Part shown: piece after piece, positions 5,202 through 7,724 of the stretch | How positions within the stretch are numbered: position 1 is the stretch's first letter | How the letters are laid out: every line of letters begins with the position of its first letter | Assembly: GCA_026397195.1 (NCBI GenBank) | Contig: JAPLVI010000038.1 | Coordinates: forward strand, 1-7,724 | Length of the DNA stretch: 7,724 bases | Source of the DNA: Candidatus Berkelbacteria bacterium | Lineage (GTDB): Bacteria; Patescibacteriota; UBA1384; JAHJRZ01 | Direction of reading: 5' to 3' | The notes under the pieces: model-generated | The model's database searches: none | Seen by the model: only the letters and a program-made list of their open reading frames with translations | What the model was told of the DNA's origin: nothing | Translations under genes and position numbers: made by a program

Positions 5202-5750
5202 TTATCCGGCAGCCGGAGCGTTGCCGCCTCCCTGAGAGCGGGCAGTCAAAAATCCTCCAACTATCATTAGAAGAGCAGGTATTACCACCCAAGCCACATC
5301 ATAGTTCATAACTAACGAGGCGACATCTGACTGATTGAGAATTGTCATTTTGGCGGTTTGGGGAAGAAAATTAATGATTGATTCAACTATTAACCCCGTG
5401 GTTAAAAAGCTATAAATGACGACAAAAATAGTGGAAACCATTCCTTCAGATTTCCCCATACTGACCGAGAAGTCACCTTTTAAAGTCAGAAGAACAATCA
5501 TCAAGCCAAAAAGAAGAGCTTTAATTGAAAATTCAGACATATTTGACCTAATCCAGAATTGATTAAAAAGAATTGAATTTCCATTAAAAAATTCAAACAC
5601 TTTATCACCCCAGACAGAAGCCACAGCGAGCGCAATGTAAGTAGAAATCAGGGTGGCAAGGATTTTTTCTCTTTGCAAAATCACCCCATATCCTATGCCG
5701 ACAACGAAAAAGAGAGTTATAAACAAGTCCCAGGTTGGAACAACTATCAT
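5202..5750 (-). CDS. Multi-span membrane protein, function unknown
   Basis: This 182-residue hydrophobic protein has about five predicted membrane segments (roughly residues 8-25, 30-48, 76-91, 104-128 and 152-169) and a Gly/Ala-rich tail (SQGGGNAPAAG). There is no signal peptide beyond the first helix, no cysteine, and no recognisable catalytic or transport motif. The short N-terminus followed by two close helices is faintly like the CvpA family, but I cannot support that assignment. The start is set by a strong Shine-Dalgarno (AAGGAGG, then AAA, then ATG) and an extended -10 promoter upstream. It is monocistronic: its promoter lies between it and dnaJ, and the bidirectional terminator follows within 5 bases of its stop. 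Its position between surface-protein genes and dnaJ says little about its role. Confidence 0.8.
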   Translation of the reverse strand: MIVVPTWDLFITLFFVVGIGYGVILQREKILATLISTYIALAVASVWGDKVFEFFNGNSILFNQFWIRSNMSEFSIKALLFGLMIVLLTLKGDFSVSMGKSEGMVSTIFVVIYSFLTTGLIVESIINFLPQTAKMTILNQSDVASLVMNYDVAWVVIPALLMIVGGFLTARSQGGGNAPAAG

Positions 5751-5797
5751 TTTCCTCCTTTAAAGATAAAAATTTGGCAATATTTTGTGCTTTTATA

Positions 5798-5806
5798 ATT
5801 ATACCA
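5798..5806 (-). promoter_or_regulatory. Extended -10 promoter of the membrane-protein gene
   Basis: On the minus strand TG-G-TATAAT is a perfect extended -10, the same element as before the first surface-protein gene. A weak -35 (TTTACA, 5824-5829) would need a 20-base spacer. The expected leader is about 40 bases and ends in AAGGAGG just before the ATG at 5750. Confidence 0.7.
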
Positions 5807-5839
5807 CAAAATTGCTTAAAAATTGTAAATAGCTGTGTA

Positions 5840-6922
5840 TTACTCGCCCAATTTTCTTAATTCCTCAAACAGTCTTTTTTCTTCTCGGGTTAGTCTTTTC
5901 GGCGTGATGACTTTGATTTTAATTATTTCATCACCGCTACCAAAATGATTTAAACGCGGGAAACCCAGGCCGCGTAATCTGATCTCGTTTCCTGATTGAA
6001 TACCGGCGGGAATATTTATTTGGCGTGTCCCTCCTATGATTGGAACATTAATTTTATCACCTAAGGCAGCTTGGGCAAAATTGATTTCAATATCAAGATA
6101 AATATCATCTTCTTTACGATAAAATTGAGGATGACTTTTGATATTTATTTCGAGATAAAGATCACCAGATTTTCCCGATTCGATTGCTTCGCCGCCACCG
6201 GGAACGCGAATTGTCATACCTTCACGGATTCCGGCAGGAATAACAACATCAAGAGTTACTTTCTGTCTAGAAATTCCAGCTCCACCGCATTCATGGCAGT
6301 TAACTTTGGGAATAGTACCTTCACCTTTGCATTTTTCGCAGGTGGCAATACTTTTAAATTGGCCTAAAATTGTAGTTCTTATAGTTTCTTTTTTGCCCGC
6401 ACCTTTACATTCGGGGCAAGTCACTTTTTCTGTGCCCGGTTCAGCTTTATTGCCTTTGCAGCGGGGGCAGACAATATTTTTTTCCAGCTCGATGGGCAGG
6501 CTTGCACCTTTCACTGCTTCTTCAAAGTTGATTTCGATTCGACGTTCAATATCTCTACCTCTAGCTTCGCGAGTTCTTTCGCCGCCGAAAAAGACATCAA
6601 AAATATCACCCAAATTAGAAAAATCGAATTCAACCCCTTGGCCTCCGAAGCCGGAATAGTCAAACCCCCCAAATCCAAATCCTTGCCCTTGCCCGCCGGC
6701 GGTCGATTGATAATCGAAAGTATGACCGAATTGGTCATATTGTTTTCTTTTTTCTGGATCAGACAAAACCTGATAAGCTTCGGAAACTTCTTTGAATTTT
6801 TTCTCGTCGCCCCCTGATTTATCCGGATGGAACTGATGAGCTAGCTTTCTGTATGCACGCTTAATCTCTGCTTCAGAGGCAGTTTTTTGGATACCTAAGA
6901 TTTCGTAATAATCTTTATTCAT
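5840..6922 (-). CDS. dnaJ: Chaperone protein DnaJ (Hsp40)
   Basis: This is a complete 360-residue type I DnaJ, the co-chaperone that delivers unfolded proteins to DnaK and stimulates its ATPase. The J domain covers residues 1-70 with the essential HPD at 32-34. A Gly/Phe-rich region follows (about 75-115). The zinc-binding domain has four CxxC repeats at C152/C155, C169/C172, C195/C198 and C209/C212. The last three match CxxCxGxG exactly; the first reads CPRCKGNK and lacks the final glycine, a mild degeneration. The C-terminal substrate-binding domains fill the rest ([19 protein letters not shown] and [19 protein letters not shown]). Length is slightly below the usual 370-380. dnaK and grpE are absent from the window. 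The ATG lacks a Shine-Dalgarno and no CIRCE operator is seen upstream, though a different inverted repeat lies there. Confidence 0.97.
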   Translation of the reverse strand: MNKDYYEILGIQKTASEAEIKRAYRKLAHQFHPDKSGGDEKKFKEVSEAYQVLSDPEKRKQYDQFGHTFDYQSTAGGQGQGFGFGGFDYSGFGGQGVEFDFSNLGDIFDVFFGGERTREARGRDIERRIEINFEEAVKGASLPIELEKNIVCPRCKGNKAEPGTEKVTCPECKGAGKKETIRTTILGQFKSIATCEKCKGEGTIPKVNCHECGGAGISRQKVTLDVVIPAGIREGMTIRVPGGGEAIESGKSGDLYLEINIKSHPQFYRKEDDIYLDIEINFAQAALGDKINVPIIGGTRQINIPAGIQSGNEIRLRGLGFPRLNHFGSGDEIIKIKVITPKRLTREEKRLFEELRKLGE

Positions 6923-6953
6923 ATTAAACTAACCATAAAGATACACTAAAAAT

Positions 6954-6977
6954 AAATGTAAAGCAAGGTTTACATTT
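6954..6977 (-). terminator. AT-rich inverted repeat between the PsbP-like gene and dnaJ
   Basis: AAATGTAAA (6954-6962) and TTTACATTT (6969-6977) are perfect 9-base complements around GCAAGG. On the minus strand the repeat starts 18 bases after the stop of the upstream gene and runs into ATTTATTTTT, so it could be a weak terminator. It also sits about 30 bases before the dnaJ start and could be an operator. It does not match CIRCE. Which role applies is not decidable from sequence. Confidence 0.5.
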
Positions 6978-6995
6978 TTCAATACCAGAATTATT

Positions 6996-7685
6996 TTAGA
7001 GGAATTTGAAGGTATCGATCATTTTACCTAGAGTGTCTTTTTTTGTGGTGTAAGTTGTGCGAAGATCGAAAGTGACATTATTTTTACCCGCGATGTAATA
7101 ATAAGTCGAGTTAGCTCCCTGTGGTTTGCAATAGAAATATTTGCCGCTCGTTCCTGAAATTACTTTGTCTTCTTCAATTGTGCAGTTGTAATTTTTAAAT
7201 TGAGTTAAAGTTGTATTGTAACTAGTGCCATCAATAATTAGCAGCTGTATTTCATCTAAATCAGCTATTCCTCCTGCGTTGATACTATTTTCAATACTAG
7301 TCGCTTTACTTTTTTCGTAAAAATGAACGGTGGTATAATTTGGGACCGACCCTTGATTATCTGTTTTCTCTTCAGTATATTTCCAATCAGTTGGATATTT
7401 AATTGATACTTTATAAATCGAGTTAGAATAAATCTGCCAATTAGCCGTTTCGGATGAACTTGATGTTGACGGCGAAACTGAACTTGACGCGCTGGCGCTG
7501 GGTGACGAGGATAATTTGACCGTGTTAAGATTACCCGTGTCTTGGACGGTCGTTTTGTAAAACCAATACCAAACCCCTCCGCCGACTAACATAGCCGCTA
7601 CGACAATAATCAAAATCGCCCAAATGCCCCGGATTTGACCTCCGGGTTTTCCCGGCTCCATATCGGCATTAATTTCTTCTGCCAT
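6996..7685 (-). CDS. Single-span membrane protein with extracellular PsbP-like domain
   Basis: This 229-residue protein has a short acidic cytoplasmic N-terminus (1-19) and one membrane helix at about 20-43 (IWAILIIVVAAMLVGGGVWYWF). A Ser/Pro/Ala linker (58-80) follows, then an outer domain (81-229). The domain opens with NSIYKVSIKYPTDWKY, the Y-x-hydrophobic-YP-x-W pattern common to PsbP-like and related lipoprotein domains in Gram-positive and Patescibacterial genomes. It ends IDTFKFL, also typical of that fold. Two cysteines (168 and 186) could form a disulfide. The helix is too far from the N-terminus and lacks a cleavage site, so it is an anchor, not a signal peptide. The start is supported by AGGGAGGT four bases before ATG 7685. 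The upstream promoter lies at or beyond the window edge. Exact function is unknown. Confidence 0.8.
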   Translation of the reverse strand: MAEEINADMEPGKPGGQIRGIWAILIIVVAAMLVGGGVWYWFYKTTVQDTGNLNTVKLSSSPSASASSSVSPSTSSSSETANWQIYSNSIYKVSIKYPTDWKYTEEKTDNQGSVPNYTTVHFYEKSKATSIENSINAGGIADLDEIQLLIIDGTSYNTTLTQFKNYNCTIEEDKVISGTSGKYFYCKPQGANSTYYYIAGKNNVTFDLRTTYTTKKDTLGKMIDTFKFL

Positions 7686-7724
7686 TTTACCTCCCTTTTA
7701 ATTACCTATTCATTATTTCGTTCA

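Noticed and set aside
6306..6659. Plus-strand open frame of 117 residues inside dnaJ
   Set aside because: It is antisense to the conserved zinc-binding and Gly/Phe regions of dnaJ; a shadow.
7331..7339. Perfect TG-G-TATAAT on the plus strand inside the PsbP-like gene
   Set aside because: It is the complement of ordinary Tyr-Thr-Thr codons, has no gene downstream on the plus strand, and could arise by chance in AT-rich coding DNA.
1..7724. CRISPR array, toxin-antitoxin pair, insertion-sequence transposase, riboswitch
   Set aside because: No spaced direct repeats, no paired small genes with toxin or antitoxin features, no transposase motifs and no recognisable riboswitch leader were found.

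Overview
The window looks like a piece of a small, AT-rich bacterial chromosome, most likely from a Candidate Phyla Radiation (Patescibacteria) lineage. This is inferred from gene style, not from a marker gene. The signs are short intergenic gaps, many small envelope proteins with Ser/Pro/Thr linkers and a single membrane anchor, a small coiled-coil protein, and a free-standing LAGLIDADG gene. All ORFs read with the standard code; TAA, TAG and TGA all serve as stops.

Left part (1-1810). The window opens inside lepA (elongation factor 4), which runs out at 815. A small predicted Tat-type lipoprotein gene (874-1245, minus) faces it. This gene is far richer in G+C than its surroundings (60% and 55% in two counted 60-base stretches, against 32% in a counted lepA stretch) and has its own terminator at the lepA stop. 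Divergently, a promoter with a perfect -35 box drives an 82-residue coiled-coil protein that ends in its own terminator. A tRNA-Lys(UUU) gene follows at 1739-1810.

Middle part (1811-2940). A LAGLIDADG homing endonuclease with an N-terminal helix-turn-helix starts only 10 bases after the tRNA and has no visible promoter or Shine-Dalgarno (SD) of its own. Behind it lies a 268-base gap packed with palindromes. Two of them share a CTTG loop, CCTCG/CGAGG arms, a CTGA(A)TA lead and outer complementary arms, so they look like members of a REP-like mobile repeat family. The last one abuts the promoter of the next gene.

Right part (2941-7685). Two tandem paralogues encode secreted, C-terminally membrane-anchored surface proteins: signal peptide, beta-rich N-terminal domain, Ser/Pro linker, fibronectin type III domain, transmembrane helix and basic tail. 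Each has its own promoter and terminator. A bidirectional terminator separates them from three minus-strand genes: a multi-span membrane protein of unknown function, dnaJ, and a single-span protein with an extracellular PsbP-like domain. No dnaK or grpE is present.

Regulation. Several promoters share an extended -10 of the form TG-N-TATAAT. The envelope genes all carry a purine-rich SD, usually a strong GGAGG, whereas dnaJ, the coiled-coil gene and the homing endonuclease show none. The genes do not form one pathway. The window is housekeeping (lepA, tRNA-Lys, dnaJ) interleaved with cell-surface genes and two likely acquired patches: the GC-rich lipoprotein gene, and the endonuclease plus palindrome cluster. 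I did not find a clear new defence or biosynthetic system.
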